From Candidatus Rokuibacteriota bacterium (GTDB lineage: Bacteria; Methylomirabilota; Methylomirabilia; Rokubacteriales; CSP1-6), in contig QHTE01000057.1 of assembly GCA_003220685.1 (NCBI GenBank), forward strand, positions 1 to 64,000: a DNA stretch of 64,000 bases, given 5' to 3'. The notes under the pieces were generated by a model, which searched no databases, had not been told where the DNA came from, and was given only the letters and a program-made list of their open reading frames with translations. Below are positions 24,847-33,247 of this stretch, in pieces. The number at the start of each line of letters is the position of its first letter. Position 1 is the stretch's first letter. Made by a program: the position numbers and the translations under genes.

Positions 24847-26997
24847 TCAGCGACCGGGCTGTTGCTGTGGCTGCGACGGCTCCTCCCGCCCGCCGCCGCG
24901 TCTGTCTTGGGGCGCGTCCGGCTGCTGGCGGCGCTCGGCCCGCTGGGGAGAAATGCGGTTGGCGGGTTCCCCGGGGAGCCGCTGCGGCTGTTGTGGTCCC
25001 CGTCCCGCTTCGCCGCGATCGGGCCGAGGCGACGGCTGTTGCGCTTGTGGTGGCGCCGGCCTCGCGACTTCGCGCGGCGCCGAGGGCGCGGGGCCAGGAC
25101 GCGGCATGCTGTCGGGGCGCTGGGCATTGGCGTCGGGGCGCCGTGTACTGTTGTCGGGCCGCTGCGCGTTGTTGTCGGGACGCCGCGTGCCGCCGTCGGA
25201 CCGCTGCGCGTTGTCCTCGGCGCGTCGCGCGCGGTTGTCGGGGCGTTGCGCGCTTTCGTCGGGGCGCTGCGCATCGCGCTGGGGCCGCGGCGTGCTGCCG
25301 TCCGGGCGCTGCGCATGGCTCTCGCGTGGAGCCGGCGTCGCGTCCGGCGGCTGCGGGGCTCCGAATTGCCGAGGCTGGGGCGGACGCTGCCGCTCGACCT
25401 CGCTGTTCCCGAACGTGGGCCTCGCGGGCACCGATCCCGTGGACGCCGGCTTCGGCGCGGGCACGATCCGGGGCGGCGGCGCCGCGACAGCATTGGCCGG
25501 CCGCGGTCCCTCGTCGCGCGAAGCCTCGTTGCGCCCTCGCTCGGCTCGCGCCGCGTCCGGCGGGCCCGGACCCTCTCGACGCGGGGCGCGCGTGGCGACC
25601 ACGGAGCGGGTGATCGTGTGCTCGGGCGGCCGCGAGGCGCGCCCGCTCGCGGCGACGTAGCTCGCCGCGTCGGGCGTGACCCGCAGCGGAGCGCGTGCGG
25701 GCTCGAGTCGTCGCGCGTCGATCTGCGCGACGCGCGCCTGGTGGACCGAGCCCCGGCCGAAGTGCTCCTCGCGAACCGCCACCACGGCGTGCTCGACGCT
25801 GGTGTTCCTGTAGACGTTGATGTTCGTGACGTTCACGACCGTCGTGCGATTGACGACGACGTTGTTGACCACGCGCGGCCCGCCCCAGCCGGCCCACGTC
25901 GGTCGGCCGATGAAGTGAGGTCTCCCCCACCATGGCACCAGGGGCTCGCCCCAGCTCAGCGCCACCCAGCTGACTCCCGGGACGCCGATCGCGACGCGGA
26001 CGCTCGGTCCTCCAAAGAACGCGACCAGCGCCGGCGCATAGACCGGCCTGACGACCACGGGCCCCGGCGCCCACGCCCAGTAGCCGCTCACGAAGACCCA
26101 GCGGCCATAGTGATACGGGGCCCAGCCCCACGGCGCGGTGTCGACCCACGTCCAGCCGTAGTACGGATCGAGCACCCATCGCCCCGTGCTGTAGGGTGCC
26201 CAGCCGGAGGAAGCCCCCTGAGGCACCCACACTGAGCCGTACGTCGGGACGACGCGCCAGTCGCCGTAGTGATCGAGGTCGTCGACGCCATACACGCCGG
26301 TGGAGACGTACCGAGAGCTGATCGCGTCGAGCAGGTCGTCGGTGCGCGCGTAGTTCCAGCGATCCCAGACGTCGAGCTCGGGCGCGACGTAGCTGCGCAC
26401 GGTCGGCGCGGGCGTGCCCTCGAGCACCACCTCTTCGCTCGCCGCGACGGCCACCGCCTGCCCGCCGGCCGGCGTCATCGTCGCCTGTCCGGAGCGCCGC
26501 GTGACGAAGGAAGTTCCTGTTTCCGTCACGTCGACGCGGTAGTAGCCGGCGCGCTCGATCGTGAAGGCCGCGTGCGGCGTGTCGAGCTCGACCGTGCGGC
26601 CCGCGTCGACGCTGCGCAAGTCGAGCGAGACGTGGCCGCCGGTGACCTTGATCTGGAGAAAATCGGGCTCGTGGTTGACGAGCCCGAGCTGCGAGTCGCC
26701 CCAGGCCCGCACGAATGCCCGCGCGCCCACCTGAAGCTCGAGATTGCCGCGATTGCCCGTGTAGAGCTCGTCTCCTGGGGCCAGCGCGGTGTTGACCTGC
26801 GCGGGGGCCCAGTCCTGAGCGCCGGGCCGGAAATACGAGACGTCCCCGTCCGCGTAGCTCAATCGGGGCCGGGTGATGACGATCGCGCCGTCTTCATTCT
26901 CGGCCGCCCCGGCGGCTCCCGCGCCGAGCGCGATCTGCAAGCCGAGCGTCAAAGCCAGAACCGCCGAGATTGCAACCCGTGCCTCGCGCCAGCGCAT
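24847..26997 (-). CDS. Exported FecR-domain/DUF6600 protein with repetitive tail
   Basis: 716 residues. Signal peptide 1-32 (MRWREARVAISAVLALTLGL... AGAAE). Residues ~40-215 resemble a FecR-like beta domain (ALAPGDELYTGNRGNLELQVG, VKVTGGHVSLDLRS-type strands). Residues ~230-330 form an aromatic DUF6600 region: YGDWRVVPTYGSVWVPQG, GWAPYSTGRWVLDPYYGWTW, HYGRWVFVSGYWAWAPG. The last ~300 residues are Pro/Arg/Gln-rich, including RPDN-type repeats. Probably an envelope or periplasmic structural protein; no enzyme motif. ATG at 26997 has an AGGGGG ribosome site, preferred over upstream in-frame starts. Convergent with the MetE-like gene, divergent from the DUF4124 gene. Confidence 0.8.
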   Translation of the reverse strand: MRWREARVAISAVLALTLGLQIALGAGAAGAAENEDGAIVITRPRLSYADGDVSYFRPGAQDWAPAQVNTALAPGDELYTGNRGNLELQVGARAFVRAWGDSQLGLVNHEPDFLQIKVTGGHVSLDLRSVDAGRTVELDTPHAAFTIERAGYYRVDVTETGTSFVTRRSGQATMTPAGGQAVAVAASEEVVLEGTPAPTVRSYVAPELDVWDRWNYARTDDLLDAISSRYVSTGVYGVDDLDHYGDWRVVPTYGSVWVPQGASSGWAPYSTGRWVLDPYYGWTWVDTAPWGWAPYHYGRWVFVSGYWAWAPGPVVVRPVYAPALVAFFGGPSVRVAIGVPGVSWVALSWGEPLVPWWGRPHFIGRPTWAGWGGPRVVNNVVVNRTTVVNVTNINVYRNTSVEHAVVAVREEHFGRGSVHQARVAQIDARRLEPARAPLRVTPDAASYVAASGRASRPPEHTITRSVVATRAPRREGPGPPDAARAERGRNEASRDEGPRPANAVAAPPPRIVPAPKPASTGSVPARPTFGNSEVERQRPPQPRQFGAPQPPDATPAPRESHAQRPDGSTPRPQRDAQRPDESAQRPDNRARRAEDNAQRSDGGTRRPDNNAQRPDNSTRRPDANAQRPDSMPRPGPAPSAPREVARPAPPQAQQPSPRPDRGEAGRGPQQPQRLPGEPANRISPQRAERRQQPDAPQDRRGGGREEPSQPQQQPGR
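25101..25320 (-). repeat. In-frame imperfect repeats encoding RPDN/AQRPD units
   Basis: About ten degenerate units of 7-9 residues such as NAQRPDN, STRRPDA, GTRRPDN inside the FecR/DUF6600 gene. At DNA level the cores read GTTGTCGGG-CGCTGCGC on the plus strand. Coding repeat, not CRISPR: units have no unique spacers and stay in frame. Confidence 0.75.
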
Positions 26998-27161
26998 GAG
27001 ACGCCCCCTTTCCCCCCGGCACTTCATCGAATTGGACGGGCCAGCAGGCTCCCGCATTTCATATTGAACCAGATCGCGACGCCGAGCCGGATCATCGCTT
27101 GACGTTGCCAGGTACACGCGCGCACACTCGGTGCGTCCATACAGGGCGGGGAGGAGCGACG

Positions 27162-27875
27162 GTGAACAAGGGCCCGATCGTCATCGGGGTCGTGCTGGCC
27201 CTCGCCGCGGGTGTCGCGATCGCGCCGGGCTCCGCGCTGGCCCAGCGATCCCGGGGGGCCGTCGCCGGCGGCGGGTCCCGCGCCGTGGTCAACGGGGGTG
27301 GGCGCGGGTTCGTGGGGCAGCCCGGCTTCGCTCACCGTCCGGGATTCGCCCATCACCATCATCCATTCTTCCGGCCGTTCTTCCCGTTCGGAATAGTAGC
27401 GGCCGCTCCGGCCGTCGTGTACGCGGCGCCGTACTACTATCCGCCTCCGGTGTACTATCCGCCGCCCTACTACGATCCGCCGGCCTACAGCGCGCCCGTG
27501 GTCTACAGCCCGCCGGTGAATTACGCTCCGCCTCCAAGCCAGACGATCTCGGTCGCACCGGCGCCGCCACCGTCGCCGAACGTCGTACAGTTCGCGACCG
27601 GACGGTACGAGCTTCGCGGCGACGGCGTGTCGACGCCGTACACGTGGGTCTGGATCCCGAATCCGCCGACGGCACCGCCGCCGGCGGCTCCCACCGCGCC
27701 GCCTGCGTCGGAACCGGGCCCGAACGGCGCGAACGGCAGCGGCGGCCGTGCTCCGGCGCGCGTGGGCCAGCTCTATCGCTGGACCGACGCGCAGGGCGTC
27801 GTGTACTGGACCGATCGCTTGGACGCGGTGCCCGAGCAGTACCGGTCGAAAATGAAGTCGTCCCCGGCGTCCTGA
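27162..27875 (+). CDS. Exported Pro/Tyr-rich protein with C-terminal DUF4124
   Basis: 237 residues. GTG start with GGGGAGGAG upstream gives a signal peptide ending at SALAQ (~28). Gly/His-rich stretch (FAHHHHPFFRPFFPF), then a Pro/Tyr segment (YYYPPPVYYPPPYYDPPAY) and a C-terminal DUF4124 motif: LYRWTDAQGVVYWTDRLDAVPEQYR. DUF4124 occurs in many periplasmic proteins of unknown role. Divergent from the FecR/DUF6600 gene across 164 bp; both are exported and repetitive, so a common envelope role is possible. A longer ATG frame at 27099 lacks a signal peptide at its start and was rejected. Confidence 0.78.
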   Translation: MNKGPIVIGVVLALAAGVAIAPGSALAQRSRGAVAGGGSRAVVNGGGRGFVGQPGFAHRPGFAHHHHPFFRPFFPFGIVAAAPAVVYAAPYYYPPPVYYPPPYYDPPAYSAPVVYSPPVNYAPPPSQTISVAPAPPPSPNVVQFATGRYELRGDGVSTPYTWVWIPNPPTAPPPAAPTAPPASEPGPNGANGSGGRAPARVGQLYRWTDAQGVVYWTDRLDAVPEQYRSKMKSSPAS

Positions 27876-27926
27876 GCGCGCGCAGCGGATCGCCGGGACT
27901 GCGCGCGCGATCGTACGCCCCGGAGC

Positions 27927-28751
27927 TTAGGTCAGGAACTCTCGCAGGACGCGGACCACCGACGCGGTTTGCTCGAGATGCGGCACGTGGCCGGCCGCCT
28001 CAACGATCTGGACGCGAGAGCCGGGCAAGCGCCGGGTGAACTCATCGGCGTACGCGACCGGCACCAGGCGATCCTCGCGGCCCCACACGAGCAGGGCCGG
28101 TGCCTTGACGCGGTGAATGCGCTTCTTGAGGCCCTTGTCGGGGATCGGCCAGATGAACTTGCCGGTCGTGCCCATCGCCCACACGAGTCGCACGCGCGCC
28201 GACGTCGCCTCCGCGTCCTGCGCGTCCGACCTCGGGAACATGCGGCGCGCCGCCTCGCCGTCGGGATCGCGGAAGACGTGCGCGCGGAGCGCCCCGGGCT
28301 CGAGCATCATCCAGTTGACGATGTGATCCGGATCGCGCCAGAAACCGAGCGGGGCGACCATCGCCAGGCGCCGCACCCGGTCGGGATACGCGGCCGCCAC
28401 CTCGCACGCGATCATGCCGCCGAACGAGTGGCCGACGAAGGCGGCGTTGCGGATTCCAAGGGTCTCCAGCAGCTCGTCGTAGCACAGCACGAGGTCCCAG
28501 AGCCCGTCGAGGTGATAGATGTCGTCGTGCGCCTCGGGTGTCGTCCCCGGGTGCTCGGGCGCCACGACGGTGAAGCTCTCGGCCAGCGCGTCGAGGAACG
28601 GATCCCACGTGAGCCCCCACGGCCCGTGGAAGAAAACCAGCGCGGGCCCGCGCCCTTTCGAGACGACGCGCACGCGGACGCGCCCCTGCCAGACGGCGAT
28701 CGTGCGCGCCTCCGCGCCGGCCACGATGGGCGCTTCGACGCGGACGCTCAT
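27927..28751 (-). CDS. Alpha/beta-hydrolase
   Basis: 274 residues, canonical fold: oxyanion segment VFFHGPWGLTWDPF, nucleophile elbow GHSFGG (Ser), acid residue in VWGREDRLVP and catalytic His in AAGHVPHLEQ. ATG 28751 overlaps the stop of the upstream flavin monooxygenase (ATGA), making it the third gene of the amidase-monooxygenase-hydrolase operon. Probably hydrolyses an ester or ring product of that pathway; substrate unknown. The C-terminal VVRVLREFLT is typical. Confidence 0.9.
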   Translation of the reverse strand: MSVRVEAPIVAGAEARTIAVWQGRVRVRVVSKGRGPALVFFHGPWGLTWDPFLDALAESFTVVAPEHPGTTPEAHDDIYHLDGLWDLVLCYDELLETLGIRNAAFVGHSFGGMIACEVAAAYPDRVRRLAMVAPLGFWRDPDHIVNWMMLEPGALRAHVFRDPDGEAARRMFPRSDAQDAEATSARVRLVWAMGTTGKFIWPIPDKGLKKRIHRVKAPALLVWGREDRLVPVAYADEFTRRLPGSRVQIVEAAGHVPHLEQTASVVRVLREFLT

Positions 28752-30001
28752 GCCCCGCCCGCCGCGATGCCGGCCGGCAAGGCCCCCGTGCGCTGACGGA
28801 GCCGCTCGGGCCACCAGTGGTTCACCCAGCCCTCGTCCTCCCAGACGTCGCGGAGGTCCGGCAGCACCTCGCGGCCAAAGAGCTCGATGTTCTCGAGGGC
28901 CAGCTCGTGCGGCATCGAGCCGATCTGGAGGAGGACCATCAAGTTCCCGACGCGCAGGCTCTTGATCACTTCCTCCTTCAGGCGATCGCGGACGGTGGCG
29001 GGGCTTCCCGCGATGACGAAGCCCTTCTCGACGAAGTCGCGGTAGCGGAGGCTCTTGGGGTTCTCGGCCCGGCGCACGGGATTGTTCAGCGTCGCGACGA
29101 GGCTTCGATAATCCTGGTTGCCGGGCGGCGAGAACCACATCGCCGGCACGTGCAGGCACTTGTGGTAGAAGTACTCGACGTGCCGTGCGTACTTCTCCTC
29201 GGCGCGCGCGTCGTTCTCGGCCACGACCACGAGCTGCAGGAAGCCCGCGCGGTACGGATTGCGGTCGCGACCCTTGTCGGTCACCACGCGCCAGTAGCCG
29301 TCCATCATCGTCTTCGCCGATTTGGCGCCGGAGTAGCTCAGGAAGCAGTAGCAGACATCGTGCTCGACCGCGAAGTCGAACGTGCTGATGCTGCCGGATC
29401 CGGGGATCCACACCGGCGGATGCGGCTCTTGGATCGGGCGCGGCCACAGGTTCACCGTCGCGAGCTGGAAGTAGCGGCCGTTCCACGAGAAGATCTCGCG
29501 CGCCTGCCAGGCCTTGAGCGTCAGCTCGACCGCCTCGCGGTAGCGCTCGCGGTGCTCCATCGGCGTGATGCCGTAGCAGAGGTTCACGTCCATCGGGCTG
29601 CCGAGCGGCAGGCCGGCCACCAGGCGCCCGCCGCTGATGCAGTCGAGCATCGCGTACTCCTCCGCGACGCGGAGCGGCGGGTTTGAGGTGGGCAGAGTCG
29701 CGCCCATCTGCACGATCGCGACGTTCGTGCCGTTCGTGGCCCGCGCGAGGACGCTGCCCATGAGATTCGGGCTCGGCATGAAGCCGTAGGCGTTCTGGTG
29801 ATGCTCGTTCGTGCACACGCCGTCGAATCCGCACTTCGCCGCGTACTGAAGCTCGTCGAGTGTCCAGTTGTAGTACTGACCGACCCGACGCGCGTCGGCG
29901 AGCTCCCACCAGGGCGGCGTCACCCAGACGGACTCGTAGCGCTGCTCGAAGTCGGCGGGCAGCTCTCGGTAGGGCATCAGATGGAACGCGCTGATCTTCA
30001 T
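28748..30001 (-). CDS. LLM-class flavin-dependent monooxygenase
   Basis: 417 residues, luciferase-like TIM barrel using reduced FMN/F420 and O2. Motifs: GFDGVCTNEHHQNAYG, LRVAEEYAMLDCISGGRL, GSPMDVNLCYGITP, PHPPVWIPGSGS, and FVIAGSPATVRDRLKEE near the C-terminus. A flavin reductase is not adjacent. Starts 7 bp after the amidase stop and overlaps the hydrolase start. The gene trio suggests breakdown of an amide-containing or cyclic compound. A second, shorter family member lies at 59691-60773. Confidence 0.9.
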   Translation of the reverse strand: MKISAFHLMPYRELPADFEQRYESVWVTPPWWELADARRVGQYYNWTLDELQYAAKCGFDGVCTNEHHQNAYGFMPSPNLMGSVLARATNGTNVAIVQMGATLPTSNPPLRVAEEYAMLDCISGGRLVAGLPLGSPMDVNLCYGITPMEHRERYREAVELTLKAWQAREIFSWNGRYFQLATVNLWPRPIQEPHPPVWIPGSGSISTFDFAVEHDVCYCFLSYSGAKSAKTMMDGYWRVVTDKGRDRNPYRAGFLQLVVVAENDARAEEKYARHVEYFYHKCLHVPAMWFSPPGNQDYRSLVATLNNPVRRAENPKSLRYRDFVEKGFVIAGSPATVRDRLKEEVIKSLRVGNLMVLLQIGSMPHELALENIELFGREVLPDLRDVWEDEGWVNHWWPERLRQRTGALPAGIAAGGA

Positions 30002-30008
30002 AGAGCCC

Positions 30009-31487
30009 TCAATCTCCCTGGTAGCGCGGCGGGCGGACGAAGCCGCCGAGCTCGCGCCCGACCAGCGACGCGAAGCGGATCGGCGTGCGATCCTCGAGAT
30101 ACGGCCCGATCGCCTGCAGCCCGATCGGCAGGCCGCCGCGGCTGCGCCCGGCCGGAAACGCCGTCGACGGCTGGCCGGCGAGCGTCGCGACCGAGGCGCA
30201 GAACAGCCCCATCTCTTCGAGCACCGGCTCGCCGTTGACGTCCAGCGTCTTCCTGATCGACTCCGGCGTGCCGGGAAACGGCTTGTCCCAGTGTGGGTAC
30301 GCCGGGGTCGGGAACGCGGGCATCAGGAGCACGTCCCACTCGCGGAAGAACGCGCGCCACGCCGCGCGATACTGCTCGCGCTGACCAAACCACGCGACGT
30401 AGTCGGGCGCGCCGCTCTCGATCCCGCGCTGGGACGCCCGGCTCCATTCGTCGTTGCGCGTGCGCATGACCTCGAGCCGCGCCTGGCGGTCGGCCACGGG
30501 GACGCGCGCCGAGGTGACCGCGGCGAGCAGCGAGAGATAGAGCGCGTAGTGCTGGCGATGATCGCCGAGGGCGTCGGGCTGGACGGCCTTCACCTGACAA
30601 CCGAGGCGGCCGAGGCTCGACGCGAGACCGTCCAGCGCCGCCGCCACCTCGGCGTCGACAGGCACCCAGTCGAGCGCCGGCAGCACCGCGACCCGGAAGC
30701 CCGCCAGCCGATCGCGACGCGCGGCAGGAATCGCGATCTTCCACGCGACGTCCTCGCCCACCTCGGGCCCCGCCGCGACGTCGAGCGCCAGCTCGAGATC
30801 CTCGCCTGAGCGCGCCATCGGCCCCTGCACGCCCATCACGACCGCGGCGTTCGGCAGCGGCGGCATCGGGAACTGCCCGCTGCGCGGCATCGCCGTCTCG
30901 CTTGGCCGGTGGCCGTAGACACCGCAGAACGCGGCGGGCACCCGGATCGAGCCGCCGATGTCGCTGCCGAACTCGAGCGGCGTGAACCCGGCGGCGAGCG
31001 CCGCGGCGCCTCCGCCGGTCGAGCCGCCGGGGGTCCGACCGAGATCCCACGGATTGTTGGTCCGCCCGTAGACCGGATTGACCGACTGCCAGTCGGCGAG
31101 CATCTGCGGCACGTTCGTCTTCGCCATGACCGCGGCGCCCGCGCCCTTCACGCGCGTCGTGACCGGCGCGTCGTGCTCCGAGCGGAACTCCTTCCACTGG
31201 GACATGCCGGCCGTGGTGCGCAGGCCGCGCACGTTGATCGATTCCTTCAGGGTCATCGGCAAGCCGAGCAGGGGCGCGTCCTCACCCCGCGCCCGACGCG
31301 CGTCGGCGGCCTCGGCGTCGCGTCGCGCGCGCTCGAAGTCGAGCTCGACGATGGCGTTCAGCTCGGCATTGTGTCGCTCGATCCGCCGACGGTGCAGGTC
31401 GAGGAGCTCGACGGCGGACACGCGCCGCGCGCGCAGCGCCGCGAGCAGGTCGGTGGCAGTCGCGAAGGCATCTATGCGGTCACTCAT
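30009..31487 (-). CDS. Amidase (amidase-signature family)
   Basis: 492 residues. Ser-cisSer-Lys amidase: catalytic Lys in LPMTLKESINV, Gly/Ser-rich signature GRTPGGSTGGGAAALAAG with the cis-Ser, and nucleophile Ser in FGSDIGGSIRVPA. Cytoplasmic. First gene of the operon running into the monooxygenase and hydrolase; downstream of the LysR regulator by 52 bp with a candidate promoter in that gap. Likely cleaves a xenobiotic or natural amide; GatA is unlikely since GatB/C are absent and the flanking genes are catabolic. Confidence 0.92.
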   Translation of the reverse strand: MSDRIDAFATATDLLAALRARRVSAVELLDLHRRRIERHNAELNAIVELDFERARRDAEAADARRARGEDAPLLGLPMTLKESINVRGLRTTAGMSQWKEFRSEHDAPVTTRVKGAGAAVMAKTNVPQMLADWQSVNPVYGRTNNPWDLGRTPGGSTGGGAAALAAGFTPLEFGSDIGGSIRVPAAFCGVYGHRPSETAMPRSGQFPMPPLPNAAVVMGVQGPMARSGEDLELALDVAAGPEVGEDVAWKIAIPAARRDRLAGFRVAVLPALDWVPVDAEVAAALDGLASSLGRLGCQVKAVQPDALGDHRQHYALYLSLLAAVTSARVPVADRQARLEVMRTRNDEWSRASQRGIESGAPDYVAWFGQREQYRAAWRAFFREWDVLLMPAFPTPAYPHWDKPFPGTPESIRKTLDVNGEPVLEEMGLFCASVATLAGQPSTAFPAGRSRGGLPIGLQAIGPYLEDRTPIRFASLVGRELGGFVRPPRYQGD

Positions 31488-31514
31488 ATCGCCAACCCTC
31501 CCGAATTTCAGCCG

Positions 31515-31543
31515 ACATTACCGCCCCCATCCGACAGGGTCAA
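31515..31543 (-). promoter_or_regulatory. Candidate sigma-70 promoter of the amidase operon
   Basis: Minus strand TTGACC (31543-31538), 17-bp spacer, TAATGT (31520-31515), about 27 bp before the amidase ATG. The -35 match is good, the -10 weak. It overlaps the LysR stop codon. Confidence 0.35.
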
Positions 31544-32454
31544 GGATTGGCCGCGCCGCGCGCCCGTTTCGCGGCGCCCTCGAGCGCGGTCAGGAAGGCG
31601 AGGAGCGCCGGGCGCGGCGCGCGATCGCGCCGCCGGACGATCCCGATCTTCCGGTGGAGCGCCGGGCGCAGCGGGATCAGGTTGAGCGCGCCGGCTCTCA
31701 CGTCGGCCTTCACCGCGATCTGCGAGACGACCGAGAGCCCGAGCCCGGCGCCGACCAGCTTCTTGGTGGCCTCGGCGTTGCCCAGCTCCATCGCAACGCG
31801 CGGCGTGGCGCGGCCGCGCCGGAACCAGTCGTCCACGACGCGGCGGATCGTGCCGCCGCGCTCGTAGAGGATCACGGGCTCGCGGGCGAGCTCGGCGGCC
31901 GTCATCGGCGCTCGGCTTCTCCACCGGCTCGCGGGCGGCGCGATCGCCACGAGCCGGTCGACGTAGAAGAGCGAGACCGCGAGCCCCCGTCCAGCCGGCA
32001 CGGGCAGGGTGACCACGCCGACGTCGAGCTCGCCGCGCGACACGGCCGAGGCGATCTCGCCCGCGTTGCCCGTCACGACGACGAGGTCGAGCTCGGGATA
32101 TCGCGCGCGCAGCCGGCGCAGGAGCGCCGGCAAGAGGTAGATGCTCGCGGTCGCGCCGGTGCCGACGGTCACGCGGCCGGCCACGCGGCCCCGAAGGCGC
32201 TGGATCGCCTCGCGCGCCTCGTCGAGCACCCGGAAGGCGCGGCCCGCGTGCTCGAGGAGCACTGCGCCGGCCTCGGTCGGCACCGCGCGCCGGCCGCGGC
32301 GGACCAGGAGCGGGACCCCCAGCTCCCGTTCGAGGTGGCGCACGTGGTGGCTGATCGCCGGCTGGCTCAGGTGAAGCGCCTCGCCGGCCCGCGAGAAGCT
32401 GCCCGAGCGGGCGATCGCCTGGAGCGTCCTGACGTGCACCGGATTGATGTCCAT
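31540..32454 (-). CDS. LysR-family transcriptional regulator
   Basis: 304 residues. N-terminal winged helix-turn-helix: VRTLQAIARSGSFSRAGEALHLSQPAISHHVRHLERELGV in two parts, followed by LysR_substrate domain (TVGTGATASIYLLPALLRRL... ELDVGVVTLPV). ATG 32454 gives the typical MDINPVHVR start. Same strand as and just upstream of the amidase operon, and divergent from the GNAT gene across a 98-bp gap holding an inverted repeat. It probably controls one or both. Inducer unknown. Confidence 0.92.
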   Translation of the reverse strand: MDINPVHVRTLQAIARSGSFSRAGEALHLSQPAISHHVRHLERELGVPLLVRRGRRAVPTEAGAVLLEHAGRAFRVLDEAREAIQRLRGRVAGRVTVGTGATASIYLLPALLRRLRARYPELDLVVVTGNAGEIASAVSRGELDVGVVTLPVPAGRGLAVSLFYVDRLVAIAPPASRWRSRAPMTAAELAREPVILYERGGTIRRVVDDWFRRGRATPRVAMELGNAEATKKLVGAGLGLSVVSQIAVKADVRAGALNLIPLRPALHRKIGIVRRRDRAPRPALLAFLTALEGAAKRARGAANP

Positions 32455-32502
32455 CGTCTCAGCGGCCGCGCTCGGCCGGGCCAAGTATCTCGAATCAGGT
32501 CA

Positions 32503-32526
32503 ATTCGTACAATTCATTTTACGAAT
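32503..32526. promoter_or_regulatory. Candidate LysR-type operator
   Basis: ATTCGTA, 10-nt spacer, TACGAAT, in the LysR/GNAT divergent gap. It contains the T-N11-A form of LysR boxes and lies in a local AT-rich patch, so autoregulation plus control of the divergent gene is plausible. Confidence 0.5.
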
Positions 32527-32552
32527 CGAACCACCGGCCGGACACTCGGCGT

Positions 32553-33047
32553 ATGCCCGACGTGGCCATCCGCCCCGCCGAGCCGGCCGACGCCGACTCG
32601 ATCGCCGTGATCTACAACCAGGGCATCGAGGACCGCCTGGCGACGCTCGAGACGGAAACGCGCTCGGCCGAGGAGCGGGGGCGCTGGCTCGCCGCGCGCG
32701 GCCCCCGCCACCCGGTGATCGTCGGCGAGGCGGCCGGCCGAATCGTCGGCTGGGCCAGCCTGAACGCGTTCAACCCGCGCCCGGCCTACGACCATGTCGC
32801 GGACTTGTCGGTCTACGTCGGCCGCGACTGGCGCGGGCGCGGTGTCGGCCATCGGCTGCTGGCGGCGCTCATCGCGCGCGGCCGCGAGCTCGGCTATCAC
32901 AAGCTGGTGCTGGCCACGTTCCCCTTCAACGTGGCGGGCATCAGCCTCTACCGGCGGCTCGGATTCGCCGAGGTCGGGGTGTACCGCGAGCAGGGCCGGC
33001 TGGACGGCAAGTGGGTCGACGTCGTCGTGATGGAGCGGATTCTGTGA
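32553..33047 (+). CDS. GNAT N-acetyltransferase (ArsN/phosphinothricin acetyltransferase-like)
   Basis: 164 residues. Starts VAIRPAEPADADSIAVIYNQGI, with the ArsN/PAT marker segment LATLETETRSAEER and acetyl-CoA loop YVGRDWRGRGVGHRLLAALI (R/Q-x-x-G-x-G/A). Ends LGFAEVGVYREQGRLDGKWVDVVVMER, again as in phosphinothricin or arsinothricin acetyltransferases. Acts in the cytoplasm. Divergent from LysR. Exact substrate cannot be fixed by sequence. Confidence 0.88.
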   Translation: MPDVAIRPAEPADADSIAVIYNQGIEDRLATLETETRSAEERGRWLAARGPRHPVIVGEAAGRIVGWASLNAFNPRPAYDHVADLSVYVGRDWRGRGVGHRLLAALIARGRELGYHKLVLATFPFNVAGISLYRRLGFAEVGVYREQGRLDGKWVDVVVMERIL

Positions 33048-33244
33048 CCCGCGCCGGCAGGTCGGCCGAGTGGCTGAACGAGCTTCACGCCGATTTTCTC
33101 GTCCGCGACCGCCTCGAGGAGGCCCGGCGGGCGGCGGCCCATCGGCATCTGCTCGAGACCTTGCCGCGGCGTCCGCGACCCGGCCGGCGCCGCGTCGCGG
33201 CGGCGATCGCGAGCCTCGGTCGGTGGCTCCGATCGCTCCTCTGA
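33044..33244 (+). CDS. Small hypothetical protein, translationally coupled to GNAT
   Basis: 66 residues from a GTG that overlaps the GNAT stop (GTGA). Begins TRAGRSAEWLNELHADFLVR, helical and charged, with a basic Arg-rich C-terminal half (LPRRPRPGRRRVAA) and a hydrophobic end SLGRWLRSLL. No family recognised. Supported by the tight overlap and the lack of other reading in the gap before the convergent gene; may still be spurious. Confidence 0.45.
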   Translation: MTRAGRSAEWLNELHADFLVRDRLEEARRAAAHRHLLETLPRRPRPGRRRVAAAIASLGRWLRSLL

Positions 33245-33247
33245 GCG

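Noticed and set aside
25101-25320. CRISPR-like repeat array
   Set aside because: Repeats are short, degenerate, in frame and without unique spacers; they encode RPDN peptide units.
27927-29909. 660-residue fused protein
   Set aside because: The N-terminal part is an out-of-frame reading of the flavin monooxygenase; the real hydrolase starts at 28751.
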